Notes: generated by a model from the letters alone, not told the origin. A DNA stretch of 64,000 nt from Beroe forskalii (GCA_011033025.1 WFMF01000005.1:744001-808000), one strand, 5' to 3'. Positions 11,484 to 24,129 are shown, numbered from the stretch's first letter. A program made the numbers and translations.

Positions 11484-13495
11484 TGCTTATACGCTGTCGA
11501 GATTGTGAGTGAAGAAGAAGTTATTCGGTGTCATAAACCAATTCATTTTAAACTTAAAGTCACCACTTTATACGATAAAACGTGAGACCAGAAGATGTCG
11601 TTGACCGACGAATTAGATTGTCGGTACAACTGGGTCAAAAGAAAATTTAAATCTGCCACTCTTCTCATTGAAATCTGCAACTCTTATTTGGAACTTAACG
11701 ACCCGATCCGTAAAATTAGTTAATTTATCGCTTTATGTCATGATCACTTCATCCCAATCAGCAAACCATACTTCTAAACTAAAGTAGCCTTCTCATTTCA
11801 CTCTTGATTTCTGTTCACCAACATTTACCCTTGAAGAAAGGTAAACCCTCTTTTTCAGTTCATAATTAATAGAAATATTCTTCATGGTGACTTGGTGTCT
11901 TACAGGAACAATTTCGAAATTAAAAGTATGTATCTAATTACTTCCAATCAGACGCAAGTTTTGTGTGAAAATTTCTTATTTACAAAATTATACTCGCAAA
12001 AACACGCCTTATCGGTACTCAGGGGGTCTGAATGAATATTACGAAAAATGTATCATTTTTCTTCCAATGAGAAAAGAAAGTTCATATCACGAGTCAAGAT
12101 AAGTATGTCACGTGATCACGTGAAGGAATTGTTTTCAATAGTGCAGACAGTTCTAATTATGATTTGAATTTTCAGACTTCGTCCAAACTGATATCGGAAT
12201 ACTCAAAAGTTTTCCTGCGTCATCCAATCAGCGAACCATTTGAGCTCCATTGTCCAATCAGAAGGCTGGAATCTGGCACGTGACCAGATTTCAGCCACTC
12301 ACATATATTGAATTAGGTTCGAGACCGTTGTGTTCAGGTGAGACCAATCGACTTATGGCAGATGTCCCTGATTTCTGATAATGTAATTTTGTTAAATTAA
12401 TGAATTGGAATTTGGAAATTGTATGTGTTCTGGTGGAAAATATCGGCTTTTCACTAATCACCAGATATAATGATTCTGAAAACATGGTTAAAGAAAATAC
12501 TTCAGATTAAAGCTGTCTGGGAAAGTTTGGAGTTATGCCAAGTAAACCCCCACGGCTTTGAATGCCATGGTTTATATCTCGAATAATAAATATTCTTGCC
12601 TGAGTTTCATGAACAATCGTTCTGTAAAAACAAATCAATGAAGCTTCCCATGAAGCTGGCATTTCATCGAAGTCAGATCATCAAAATTTCGCTCTACCTT
12701 GTGCTAGTGCTACTTCAAATTTTAAAATTTCGCCGTTACCTAAGGAAGACAACAGAACCATTTCCCCAAAAAATATATATGCCTCATGATATTTCTTACA
12801 AAACCAAGCATACATGCCATGCCATCTTAAGAAATATTATAATCAATATATTTATTTATATATAACAATTTACGTCACTTCAATGTCTTAATTCGAGTTT
12901 CAGACGCTGCTCCAGACGTTAACCACTTTGATTAAATCTCATTTAATTTGGCAGTATTTTCGCAAAAATTAAGTTGATATATTTACATGTTCTTAAAATT
13001 AAATGGGAGCCCAAGAAAATCTAAATTTCGATAAGTATGACAGCTCCATGACATTTTTGGATGATTAAATTATAAAAATGCACCAATATTAGTCCAGTGT
13101 TCATATTAATTTTATTGAAATTTTCGAACATGGAATTTGAAAATTTATTTTTCAGCCGATGTCTTTAAAATTCTGGAGTATGGATATCACCAAAATAGAT
13201 CATTGCATGATTGAATTGCATCATTCTTGGAAATCACAAATTCAATGATTTTAACATTTAATCACTTTTCTAATTAACCACAATAATTAACCATAAATTT
13301 GAAAACTTTATCAGTTAAGCATTATAATGCAAATGGAATTCATTCCCGTGACTGTTACGTTATTAATAATTGGTAATATTCGGGAAACAACTTGCTAATC
13401 TCTGTCTCGCCTGGAAATTCGGGAAATTGTGGAGCTAAAGTTTCGATCTCCGCCAGCGGGAGATGAATCTGCGAGAGATCCTTAAGTGTAACTTA
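11484..13495. other. non-coding AT-rich DNA
   Basis: Contains a CCAAT/E-box patch at about 12,110-12,290. Otherwise no motif, RNA gene or protein similarity that I recognise. Confidence 0.5.
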
Positions 13496-13560
13496 CCCAC
13501 AGGTCCATTTGAAATTGACCAATCAGCGGGCTTGTTGAAAATAAACTCGCGCCATGATTC
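13496..13560 (+). repeat. CCCACAGGTCCATTTGA repeat family, copy 2
   Basis: CCCACAGGTCCATTTGAAAT then TGACCAATCAGCGGGC and ACTCGCGCCATGATT. Same layout as the copies in the kinesin introns. Confidence 0.65.
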
Positions 13561-13671
13561 GTCCATGCCATGACGATGTCTTACTACCCCGAGGGGGAGC
13601 CCCCCCCCATCCGCTGCACATGGGGTGTTCTACTCTGCTGGAAGGAGTAACTGCCTACCTCACGCAGTTCC

Positions 13672-13862
13672 TTATTTGCCTTTATTTATCTGGCCCCTAT
13701 TTGACTGGCCCTTATTAAACTGGCCCTTATATAACTGGCCCTTATTTAACCGGCCCTTACTTAAGGGCAAAAAAGACACTGAGATTTTGTTCATTGGGTT
13801 GGTTAAAGGGGCTGGTTAAGGTCGGACCGGTCAAATTAAAGGCCAGTTAATTTAGGTCAAAT
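13672..13862. repeat. GGCCGGTTAAATAAAGG-type element with internal tandem repeats
   Basis: Five or six tandem copies of ACTGGCCCTTATTTA occupy the left half. The right half carries the inverted motif (AAAGGCCAGTTAATTTAGG). Related elements sit in the kinesin gene at 37,091 and 37,565. Confidence 0.6.
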
Positions 13863-14609
13863 AGAACTTTTAAGACTTGCCCCATGCAGGGTTAAATTCT
13901 CTTAACACGAGAATGACCTAAATCATCTTATGAGACTTAGATTTGGGTCTTTTGATGTAATTTAGTAAGTTGAAATGGGTTTTAATGGCCATTTTATAGC
14001 ATAAAATCCTTGATCAGTGCTTCTTTGGGAGGCAGGGAAGCCAGCTGAGGCCAGGGAAACAGAACCATTTGCTTGAAATGTTTTTTAAATTTTTCCTTTT
14101 AACCGTGTTCTTCAAATATTTACGTCCCTAAATTGCGTGGATTTCTTTGCAATTAAAATTTTTCTTCCAATTGTTTCTGCACCACATGACGGGAGTAATG
14201 GACTTAAAAACGATGGAGCACGAATCTTTGACTTCAAAAGTAATTTTTGTCGAATTTCTTTAAATTCGTCTCAGAATCTCATATTCGAATTCTTCACGTT
14301 GGCTCCGATTATATTCTTTGACGTATGAAATTTTCTTTTGCAGAATTAGCATTTGATAACGATGAAGGCGTCTGATATTTATCTGCCTGAGCCAACTGCC
14401 ACTTTGGCGCGTACGCTTTGCAAGGCCATTACGTGGCCATTTTTTACGAAACAAGTTTATAAATTTGTCTCGTAAGGAAACTATGAACTTAACTGCTAAT
14501 CACGTGTTAGCTGCTAGAAGTTGTAATTTCATGAATTTAACTTCTAATTCTTGATGCGATCAATGATTGTCATGAGGCTCAATCAAACCAACTCATGGTA
14601 TCTGTACCC

Positions 14610-14643
14610 AGTTCGCCATTCTGAACCCAGATAATGACGTCAC
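14610..14643 (+). repeat. TGACGTCA-bounded module copy
   Basis: GTTCGCCATTCTGAACCC then AGATAATGACGTCAC; the left palindrome is lost. Confidence 0.6.
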
Positions 14644-15141
14644 ACTCACCCACCTATATTAAACCACCTATAATCATTGCAATATGTATCTTCACATATG
14701 CGTGTTATGCGCTCTTCACTCCTTTTCACACCTCTTTTTCACTGAAATGATCAAATCAGGCACAATATCTCACTGTATGTGATCTTCTCACCCGTTATAA
14801 TTGCGCAGCTTCTGGTATGACAGCCAATCACATCAGCGAATTGAATACCCGGAACCAATCAACGCGCGAGTTTGGAATCACATGACTTTTATATATGATT
14901 TCCCACAAAAAACTGAAATTAGCACCTGCGCATTAATCAAATAATTTCTCTCCTAATCACTTTACAATTCCACGAATCTCAGTACCCTGCTTGTCACGAG
15001 TCACGTGACAAGTTGTCACGTGACTTGTTTAGATAGATTTAACTGGTTTATATCCAGTCTAATTTTCATAGCCCAGCGACCCAGCTATTTAGCACCCTCA
15101 AAAATATCTTAACGCCGGGCTGCACAATATACGCCGTTATG

Positions 15142-15183
15142 TTCGTCATAAAACACCATTTTACGCTATGATAGTGACGTCAT
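15142..15183 (+). repeat. TGACGTCA-bounded module copy
   Basis: TTCGTCATAAAACACCATTT then ATGATAGTGACGTCAT. Confidence 0.6.
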
Positions 15184-15302
15184 GCCTAACGGCGTACTGT
15201 TTGCCACATTGCCTGGAATATTTGGTGCTGAAAATGGCACCTTTAAAACGAGGTATACCGGACATTTCTTGATTACAATTCGCACTCCGGCAGCAAACGT
15301 AG

Positions 15303-15347
15303 GTGACGTCATCATCATAGGTTCAAGTTAGGAATTGATGACGTCAT
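15303..15347 (-). repeat. TGACGTCA-bounded module copy
   Basis: Both terminal TGACGTCA palindromes are intact (15,304-15,311 and about 15,339-15,346), with GAATTGATGACGTCAT at the right. Minus orientation relative to the consensus. Confidence 0.75.
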
Positions 15348-15783
15348 ATGGCTAGGTGTAAGGGACTGAATTCTCCTAGGTTCAATGTTATTATAGAGAC
15401 TTGTTAGAAATTTGCCCCCAAGAGCCATATGATCAAAGCATTCCAGTTAACCGTTATATGTGCATTGGAACAATACATCTGAAGACTGGATCTGAGAAAG
15501 ATTTCGGGCTTAAATTGATTTCTAGAGTTTCAAAAGGAACAGACCCGATATGAAAGCAAACATCGTATGTCCAAACTTTTTTTTCTATATTTAATTTTTC
15601 CTCATCACTAAAATGCCGCGTACAAAATGTGTGCACCACGATCTTTTGAAGTTCACGTTGACTATCTCACGTTCTTACTCTCCGTATTTAGTGCTTCGTT
15701 TAGAGAAAATTGCCCCAAAAATCCATCAACAATGATCCCTCTTGTTTCGACGAAATAATTCAGCCTCAAAACTTCGCGGGTCA

Positions 15784-17165
15784 GGGACGGAAGTTCGACA
15801 CCCGGAAGTTCGACAACCCAGAAGTTAGACACTCTCACAGCTCGTCGAACTTCCGGGCGTCAACAGACTGAAGTTCGACAGTCCTAAAGCTCGACAGCAG
15901 GATCAGGTGTCGATCTTCCGGTCGTCAACAGACTGAAGTTCGACACCCAGAAGTTCGACACCCTTTCTAAGCTTTACTAAAAAGGAATTCGCCTTTTGCA
16001 TTGAGTGCCCCTTTATACTAAAGGTAATTACAGGCTTTGGTGAGACTTATATCGATAGATATAATCAGACACCCAGAAGTCTGGCTCGTGGCAGTGAGGC
16101 TGCTTCAAGGCCATGAAGTTCCCTTAGGAGTCTGTATAGCCCACCCTGCCATCCAAGGTGGGCTTCCCAGTTCCCACTCTTTAAGTGCGGAATCCGATTT
16201 CCAAGGTGAAGGAGACTTCTTCATTGTTTACTTACATAGGATCCTAAAGAGAGGCATATCTTATTCTATCCTGTTGTTTCGACGTTTCGTCAGATGCCGA
16301 GTTCATGTGCAATTAAGTCACAATCAATGTTCTTCTCATGGGAACGGAAGTCTGATCAGTCCCGGAATCCAAATGGGGTCACAAGGAGTATCTACCGTAT
16401 GTTCCTTGTCTCTAATCCTAATTAGGCCAGCTATCAAGCAGCATCTATCTTATGTTCCTGATCTCTGATGAGAGATATCTGTCGTTAGGGGACAAATGTT
16501 CCCTACTCCATTACCCTAACTACAAGTGTGCTGCAGAGTCAATCCAAAAACCAAAGTGTGCCGCAGCATCACCCTAAAACTGAAAAGTGTGCCCAAGAGT
16601 CCTGCACCGTAGTGACCAGTTCCGTAGAGTACTGTACCGTAGTGTTCCAACCCCGCCTTGGATGATCCTGATGGAGGTGTCTGTAGGGAGAGGAGGGGTT
16701 GGCTGAGAGGAGGAGGGAGGGTTGGTGGAGTGAGCAGGGTGGAGAGGAAGAGAAGGGTCTCCGTTGAGGACTGCATTGCCTGCAATTAGCATAGGGTCGC
16801 CCTCGCATGACCCTTTCGTATCACGTGTCCCCACCGTTGACATGAGATATGCACCCATCAGCCAACAAGCGGTATAGGATAGTGTCAGCTACGATCCGGT
16901 GGATCACATGATTACACCTTTTGTCCGAAGTCCCTCAGTGTCTCAGCAATGATCAAGCGCTCATCAAGTTCTATTGTCCCTCTTATCGAAGGTCACATGA
17001 CGACTCGTACTGTAAACCTTATCAAATGAAGAATTTCACCGGTTCTCAACTGTGGGGAGCTTGTCGAACTTCCGGGCGTCAACAGACTGAAGTCCGACAG
17101 CCCTAAAGCTCGACAGTGTCTAACTTCTGGGTTGTCGAACTTCTGGGTTGTCGAACTTCCGTCCC
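15784..17165. mobile_element. non-autonomous TIR element built from GAAGTTCGACA repeats
   Basis: The left end GGGACGGAAGTTCGACACCC continues as GGAAGTTCGACAACCCAGAA. The right end (about 17,116-17,165) is its inverted copy. Just inside each end the same about 57-bp piece occurs in direct orientation (15,840-15,897 and about 17,060-17,115; CTTCCGGGCGTCAACAGACT then CTAAAGCTCGACAG). The 11-mer TGTCGAACTTC or its complement recurs about a dozen times. The interior includes a 143-codon open frame (16,037-16,468) without recognisable motifs. About 1.38 kb, probably a non-autonomous DNA transposon. Confidence 0.7.
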
Positions 17166-18353
17166 CCAACCAAACTTCGCAACAATGATCTTTTCCACCC
17201 TCCTTCTTTCGATAAAAGTTGTTACAAACCGCGACAACAATGACCCCCTCAAATAATGGGCCTCCAAAAACGACGTCACTATCAGAGTTTATAATGGCAC
17301 AAAATGGGGCTTCTGAGCCGCGTATTTTTCCTGCACAGGACGTTTTAGCAACAATGATCCCCTCTGTGTTTCTTGTTAATCTTCTTCCATCTTGGATGAT
17401 CCATGGACATTGTCCTCTCTAAAAACTTTAACCATATAAACTAAACTCGTTAACATCGAATTTAACTTACATAACGCGGCCCAATCAAAATGCGGTATTT
17501 TCGCGTGAACCAATGGAAACACTCAGCTTCAATCACATGACCGAGCTATCGACCAATGGGGACGCTTCTAACCCAATCACGTGATATTTATCTCTCTTGA
17601 CCTACGTTCTATGCGGTGAAATCCATGCTTTTCGAATTACTTTCTCATTTACAGCTCCCGTTGAGAATTAACACAGCTAGCCCCATGTGGGTAGCGTGCT
17701 AATCACTGCGAAGATTCGAGCTCCGATCTATAGTCCCGACCCAGAAACAGCTGGTTAAGAGTGACGTCATTATCAAGGCATAGAATGGGGCGTTGATGAG
17801 GTCAATTTCCGCATATTTTTTGTGAGCTCAACATTTTATATAGTTTTATTGGTCATGAGATAATATATAAATAAAATTGCAAAAGTTTCGAAACAAACGA
17901 ATTTATTTAATTCCATCTATTTCACACCCCTTGACTGCGTAACTTATTATTTGACCATTTTAAATATTCCATAAGAAGTCGGTGTTATAATGACTTTCAG
18001 GTGGTCTCAGGTAAATTATTATTAAAATTAAATTTGGACCTTGTTAGATGCTAATTTTGTGAAAATAATAAGTGCTCCTTAATATGTTTCATATATAGCA
18101 CGTATAGTTATGAGGAAATAGTTGCAAATTACAAGTAATTTTGTGATTCAAAATTATGGCAGACTTTTCTGGTTTGCAATGATTCCTGGGAGTTGAACTT
18201 GTATCTAATTAGCTCTGATGATTTAACCGCCCTTATAGAAGTATAAATATTATAATTAAGCATTACAGACAAAAACGCAAAGCTCCCAGAAACTTTGATG
18301 ATTACGTAACTGTGATAAGTGACAAAAAGTTAATAAACGACCTTTCAGCTTAT
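17166..18353. other. non-coding DNA with CCAAT/E-box cluster
   Basis: AACAATGATCCCCTC-like motifs recur (17,181, 17,236, 17,350, also 15,729), suggesting an old tandem repeat. CCAAT boxes and CACGTGA/CACATGAC sites lie at 17,481-17,582, next to the module at 17,761. Confidence 0.5.
17761..17804 (-). repeat. TGACGTCA-bounded module copy
   Basis: GTGACGTCATTATCAAGGCA then GGGCGTTGATGAGGTCA; minus-strand copy, right end diverged. Confidence 0.65.
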
Positions 18354-18812
18354 AGGGATCGTTCACATATTATTACATAATCATCAAGGGGGATGTGGGG
18401 GTATATTAAAATGATTACGTTTGATTACGTGGAAGGGGAGGGGCTTTTGGTGGTTAATTACGTAATCAAAGTATCCAATTTTCAACACAATTTTTGGAAA
18501 TCTTTGCCCAAATTCTCGTGTTTTTGCAAAACTTTCAGAAAACCGATTTAAAAGCAACAATTTTGAGCAAATTTTTCAAAAAGTCCCTCACTATTATAAT
18601 CAAAGTTTTCCAAAGTTGAACATGATCAATATTCGAGTTTTTACACTGTCTATTTTCTACATTGTTTGCTCAAGTAAGTGGGGGTGGGCCATGATTACGT
18701 AATATTCTCCTCAAGAGAGGGGGGTTGGGCTTTGATTACGTTTGATTACGAGGGGGAGTGAGGGGAGTTGAGAATTGCCAAAAATTGATTACGTAATATG
18801 TTAACGATCCCT
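18354..18812. mobile_element. MITE with AGGGATCGTT...AACGATCCCT ends
   Basis: The terminal inverted repeats extend inward as AGGGATCGTT(C/A)ACATATTA. Inside, GATTACGT motifs and G-rich patches repeat in inverted order on both halves (TTTGATTACGT at about 18,418 and 18,731). A truncated relative of the right end is at 60,640-60,724. The family is unnamed here; no coding capacity. Confidence 0.8.
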
Positions 18813-19742
18813 TACGGTTTAAGTGAGCGCCGAACTTATCAATCAACATAAATAACGGGCCATGGTGACCTCAGGATCTCACTCATTTTTCGTCTTCACA
18901 AGGGAGAAGTCATTTTTTGGCCAAAACGGCTCTTTTTGACCCTTCAAAGTTAAATTTCCATAGATTTCTTATGGCTGACCACAAAATGATGAATCTGTTC
19001 CTAAGCCATGCGGTTGAAATCACTGCAACAATGATATTCGACCATTTTTAAACCCGTTCACCCCTTGAAAACAGTGATCCGAGTATCAAGTCATTTCTCA
19101 TTTCTCGGGCAGAGACTTTACAGGCCATTCAGGTAAGACCTAACTTGTGACATTATAAATGGCCTTTGTATAAGAGGTTGTGGTAAATTGTTATTATGCT
19201 TCAAAATGGTAAAATGATTATTGATGAGGTCAACCGGACTGCTCTTTGCTCTTGGTTCTGCGAACAAAACGTCAATACGTTCTGTTATTGCCCAACATCT
19301 ATCACGTGATTGCGAAAATCTTGAATTTTCACTGCGTTTTGTTGCTGCCTTATATGCGATTGCGAAAATCTTCAAGCACTCGCTTAGAGAAACTTTTAGC
19401 GCGATTTTGTGAACTTGATTTTGACACCTTTTATGAGTTTTATTAATACATAAATACGCAACGAAGCCCCGTCTAAAAGGCCTTCAATTTAGTTTACTGA
19501 GAAATAAATAAAAATAGTTTTATTTTTAGTCTGAAAGTGAAATTCAGCTCCGTCAATTTCAAGGTACTCATAGCACATAGGATGCTCGAATTATTATTAA
19601 GGGTTATTTAATTGTCTTTTTGGGATCAATTTTTATTTTATAAAGGAATTCTTGGTTTTAAAATTTTAGAAACAAAAAAGAGAAATGACTGAGAATGAAG
19701 CATTTCCAAGGATCATGGTTCGTGGCAGGTCGGTGTCACATG
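18813..19742. other. non-coding DNA
   Basis: Short overlapping frames at 19.1-19.45 kb show no motif. A direct repeat GATTGCGAAAATCTT occurs at about 19,308 and 19,359. Confidence 0.5.
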
Positions 19743-20068
19743 CTCGCAACCCGCCATGGGGGCTTGCCTAGGCCTGTAGCCAGGGGGCGTGGGGGCTGCG
19801 GCCCCCTCGGAAAAATGCGAAATTTTGCTCTTATTTTGATGATTATTCGTATAAGAATGATACTACGATATATTTTTTGTGTGTAAACGAACGCAAGAAT
19901 GATAATCTTGACATTTTTCAAGTCCAAAAAACAGTCTAGAACACCCTATTTTTCAAAACTTTCGGGGCTGTGCCCCAACCCCTACAGTAACTTTTTCCTG
20001 TGCAGGGTCCTGCCCGGAAGAAAATCCGTGTTACGGGCCTTCTTGCAACCCACCACGGGGGCTTGCCT
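19743..20068. mobile_element. hAT-type MITE copy in a duplicated flank
   Basis: AGGCCTGTAGCCAGGGGGC at 19,769 and ACGGGCC near 20,031 resemble the ends of the element at 5,517, and the interiors align (GGGGGCTGCGGCCCCCTCGG, ATTTTGCTCTTATTTT). The right end is degraded. About 25 bp of flank (GCAACCCgCCAtGGGGGCTT) is repeated directly on both sides, longer than a hAT target duplication. Confidence 0.65.
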
Positions 20069-20418
20069 GCCCCCTGATATTTTAAAACTTGGATATATTA
20101 AAACTTGGATACCATCCATGAATTTGCCCGGAGAGTCACGCTCTGCCTTGCCAAGAATAATATACCAAGGGAATCTCTGCTAGCTAGATAATTATATTCT
20201 TGTCGACAAAAAGCACAAAATATATAAAATTCCTTGAATATCTTACCCTCCGATCTTAGTCTTCACGAATATATAATTATATCTCCTGAGGTTTTCTAAA
20301 CGAAGGTTATAATTGCTTTTAAGCATTAGCTTCGTGAACCATACAACCCATTGGATTTCTCTAATTATAGATCGAGATCACACTTCAAGCTTCTGAATCT
20401 GTGTGAAGAACAGACTAT

Positions 20419-20463
20419 GTGACGTCACCAATTCACTATTTTGAACCTCGATCATGACATCAT
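20419..20463 (+). repeat. TGACGTCA-bounded module copy
   Basis: GTGACGTCACCAATTCACTA then TTTTGAACCTCGATCATGAC and ATCAT; close to the consensus at both ends. Confidence 0.75.
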
Positions 20464-20744
20464 TTTCAACCTCCTAGTATCCTTATTCAGCCTAAAATCG
20501 TTGTAATTATATATCCTTGTAAAACCTTTATAAATCCCCTCCTTCCCTTCTCTCACCTCTGCTATTATATATATACGAGAGTCTTTGCCCCTCAAAATGA
20601 TCACAAATTATCAATTCTTGCCTTCGTCTTTGTGAGAACGGTGAGGAGAGAATTAATAGGTTAAAGGTGAGAGAATGTGCCACTCGGGAGATATTCTCCT
20701 TCACTCTGCATGCTGGCTTGGAATATGATTTACTGACAGTATCA

Positions 20745-20787
20745 TACGTCACCAATTCTTCATTTTAACCCCTGATAATGACGTCAC
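20745..20787 (+). repeat. TGACGTCA-bounded module copy
   Basis: TACGTCACCAATTCTTCATT then TTAACCCCTGATAATGACGT and CAC. The best match to the consensus. Confidence 0.8.
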
Positions 20788-21875
20788 AACAACCCTGCAA
20801 CCTCTCGATCACGGCTTATAATATAGATTCATTGGAGCTCTGAATGCCGTCTTTAGGTTAATTATTTCTTTGTGGGATTTCTATAATAACTCGATACTAT
20901 CATTAGTAGTTAATTGTTGTGTTTTGAGTTCACTGAGAGAGAGAGTCAGAGAATCACTCTCTGAATTGCACAGTGGTAAACGTTTAAAACGTGTGTCCAG
21001 GGTCTACGTCTATAAGCTATCTTAGGGATAGTATTTTAGTACCTCAGGGAATTGAGAAAGCGGAAAAGCAAGCATCCAGGGATGATGCTGGGGGTGTGTA
21101 TCCAGTCCCACCTCTTAACTTGGTGTCCGTCTCCTAAATTACTTAGTCTGAAAATGGCAATAAATCTATGAGACAGAAATTTATGTCACGCCATTTTGCT
21201 TTGCAGTCTGTCTTGGTGGAATTTCAGACCTCAGCTCAGGATATCCGTGGCAGTCGGGTGGCCTCTGTCCACCCAGGAGTTCACGCCCTTAGCCTGATGT
21301 ACTAGGAAGTCTCTATGCTCAGCATGGCTGCCACCGGCCTGGTCGATTAAACCGACTGTGGGCATTTTACTAACTACTGCAAGTAGCAGCAGTCAATCAG
21401 GAAAATAGAAATCATTGTTTTCGTGAATGCCTACTCCAAGACACATCAGTCCGTTCATTACAGCATATACTTCTTGTCCTTTCTCAACAAAACATGCTAC
21501 AATCCTGAATCAGCTGAGTTGCCTTTTGTCAGTTTTCCGATAATTCACCTCACACCGGTTCTAATGGGCATACAGACTCCTAAAACCATCAACTCATCTC
21601 AAGAAGCATTCCTCTCAACGTGGTCATAACTTCCTGAAAAACGCCCTCAATGAAGGCCACATGCCCTCACGATTTGGCAAGTGTTTGCTCCAAGTACCCA
21701 GCATAGACACTCACCCTCCCTCAACGCTCCATATCAAACCCTGTTAGTGACGTCACTGTGACCCGCCTATTCCTCCCATCAGACGAGCATCTGCTCAGCC
21801 TTCCTTTGTGAACACTCCTCTCTGAGTAGGAACTGCCAGTTCACCTGAGTCTGCATCAGCTGTTACCGACAATTT

Positions 21876-21918
21876 ATGACGTCATCAGTTCAGCAGGTTA
21901 GTCCTTGATAATGACGTT
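21876..21918 (+). repeat. TGACGTCA-bounded module copy
   Basis: ATGACGTCATCAGTTCAGCA then CCTTGATAATGACGTTA. Confidence 0.65.
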
Positions 21919-22150
21919 ATTCAGCCGTCTGTGATGTCTGGTCAGCTGCTATATACCCTATACCCATTGACCCATTGTATCGAGATGATAAAAGGAAACG
22001 TGCTGACTCTTTGATGAAGCGTATTGCAAACGATTGGGAAACATATGTTGCAGATTTCTTACCCAACGTGGGATCTAAGAATCTAAGAGTAGGTGATTTT
22101 GTCGGCAAATTGAAGCGACAGTGTACGGGGATGGAGAAGCAGTTGACATT

Positions 22151-22186
22151 GGCGTCATTATCATGAGTCAAACTGTTCATTGATGT
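22151..22186 (-). repeat. TGACGTCA-bounded module copy
   Basis: GGCGTCATTATCATGAGTCA then TTCATTGATGTGG; minus-strand copy adjoining the CCAAT/E-box cluster at 22.3 kb. Confidence 0.6.
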
Positions 22187-23594
22187 GGCTGGACTGCCTT
22201 CTATTTGAAGATGGCCTTTAGATTCATCTGCCCTTTTCTTCGCCCAGTGTGCACCATACCCGGAGTATTTTCTGCTCTACCATTGGCGGAAAACCATCAC
22301 GTGACTCTTTTCCCTGCCTCCCATTGGCTCACATGAAAACCACCTCTTTCACTCTCCAGAGCAGAAAGTGAAAAACGCTCTAGCTCTTCTTCTCTTTTTA
22401 GGCCACGTGTACTTTGGCTTTTCCTTTGTGAAGCACGTGGGGATAAGTTGGGCTGAACTGATTCCATGCTCTTGAATAATTAGGAGATAATTAGGAGGAT
22501 AATTAGGAGGCCTCAATTAGGAGGCTTCAAGTAGACCTGGGAACACGTCCAGTTTACAGCCAGACCTCAGTTCCATATATCACTTCATCCCATGATGGAA
22601 GATGGAATGCTTTTCAAGTGCTCAATTCCTGATTGAAATGGCCAGCAGTTAAATTGCTATTCTCAAAGTGAAGCTACATTCGCTGTTCCAAAGAAAGGAA
22701 GGATTGATTTATTGAAACCCCAATGGGCATGTTGGGCACCAATAAGGGGTTTTGAAAACTGTTGAATTTCAGCCTGTGAAATAGAGAAGATGGCGACCAC
22801 TTTTACCCATGTATGTCCACATGCACCGATCCATGAACTTGAAGAAATTGATAAACAACCTAATTTTTCAGTGCGCGCAATTTACTTTTCACGCAATTTC
22901 TGTGAAAAGTACAGTATTTTCATCTATCAATCCATGTGTACACATGTGGGTGACTGATAGAGCTGGTCCATTTCAGATGCTCCCGGATCCTAAATTCTAC
23001 CAATTCCCGCCCCTTCCTACGGTCAAATTTTTTATTCTAACTTCATTTTCATCCCTCAGCTTTCAATTTCATTTCGTTTCGTTGTCTTTCTGTTTCTTAT
23101 ATTTCACAACCTTTTCAGTACCTTCAAGTGGTGACTGGTTACGAGTCCCATATTTCTTGACCACTGCTAAAATATGCTTTCAAGAAGCATTGACAATTTT
23201 GAAACACACTGATCAAATCTATTTTTAGTTATCAGAAATTAGTTCTGCTTTTAATAACCACTTCAGTCGTTGCGGATTATTAATCGTTTTTATTAATCGC
23301 TAATAACTTTATTTCATTTCAGCAGTTTACCTAATGAACCGTTAAATAAATGTTGTAAGCATCCACCAAAGATTCAATAAGACTTCAACTTCTACTCAAA
23401 CCGTTCAATGACACATTACAGGTTCACCATTTCCACTATATGTTTTCTGCTCTCCTATTGGCTAATGCCTGTCACATGACACATTCTCTGCTCTCTCATT
23501 GGCTCCTGCCTCCCTGACAGGTGTTTCATGGTATCTATCCACATGCTGGAATTCCACGTGCGTCATCCGTGGCCTGGGTATTATATATTGTTTT

Positions 23595-23680
23595 CCCACA
23601 GCGCAGTTTGAATTGGCCAATCAGCGCGCAGTATTGGCATGATACCGCGCGCTGATTGGCTGAGCATGCAGTGCTGTGGG
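23595..23680. repeat. palindromic element carrying paired CCAAT boxes
   Basis: CCCACAGCGCA...TGCTGTGGG ends enclose the inverted pair TTGGCCAATCAGCGCGC and GCGCGCTGATTGGCTGA. Each arm holds one CCAAT box pointing toward the other. Related in layout to the CCCACAGGTCCATTTGA repeats. Confidence 0.75.
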
Positions 23681-23730
23681 TAAACTAACACGCCGCCGCC
23701 TTCCTACCGCTCGAATAAGCATTGGGATAA

Positions 23731-23770
23731 GTCACTAATGGAACGCGGTGAACCATGATTATGACGTCAC
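23731..23770 (+). repeat. TGACGTCA-bounded module copy
   Basis: GTCACTAATGGAACGCGGTG then AACCATGATTATGACGTCAC. Confidence 0.6.
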
Positions 23771-24129
23771 TAAAACCTCCTATCTTTGTGTGCGATAGTG
23801 ACTTTGATATGGTCAATCTGCCAATCATTTGGATGGTAAATGTTTTGATGGTCAATTTTAGCCCGTGACTTAATATAACTGAAAATATCTTACGCATTTG
23901 TTGGGACTCCCAAATGAGTTATTTGATTATTGATATGTGAGTCATTTCTAACTATAAAAAAGACCTCTCCCTGCGGTAGCAATGGGTAAGTTTGTGATAC
24001 AGTTCAAGGACTTTTTATATTCGAGTTTCCTTGACATCTTCCTGATAATTTCTGCCCTTAGGTTCATCTCAAGAAAATTACTCTTTTTTCAACAGCTCCA
24101 ACTAACCATTCTAAGCTATGATAATGACG

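Larger units (their letters stand above)
13863..15783. other. non-coding DNA with promoter-like patches
   Basis: Three TGACGTCA-bounded modules (14.6, 15.14, 15.30 kb), CCAAT boxes at 14,822-14,885 and paired CACGTGAC E-boxes near 15,003-15,030. No protein-coding gene recognised. Confidence 0.5.
20069..24097. other. non-coding DNA dense in CRE-like modules
   Basis: Six TGACGTCA-bounded modules (20.42, 20.75, 21.73, 21.88, 22.15, 23.73 kb) and two CCAAT/E-box clusters (22,274-22,340; 23,456-23,530). Short tandem AATTAGGAGG units at 22,475-22,530. A 139-codon frame at 22,809-23,228 has no recognisable domain and a low-complexity FSSLSF-type stretch; I do not call it a gene. Confidence 0.5.

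Noticed and set aside
16037-16468. 143-codon open frame as a gene
   Set aside because: No recognisable domain, no splice context, and it lies within a non-autonomous TIR element.
22809-23228. 139-codon open frame as a gene
   Set aside because: Phe/Ser-rich with no motif. I see no support beyond length.
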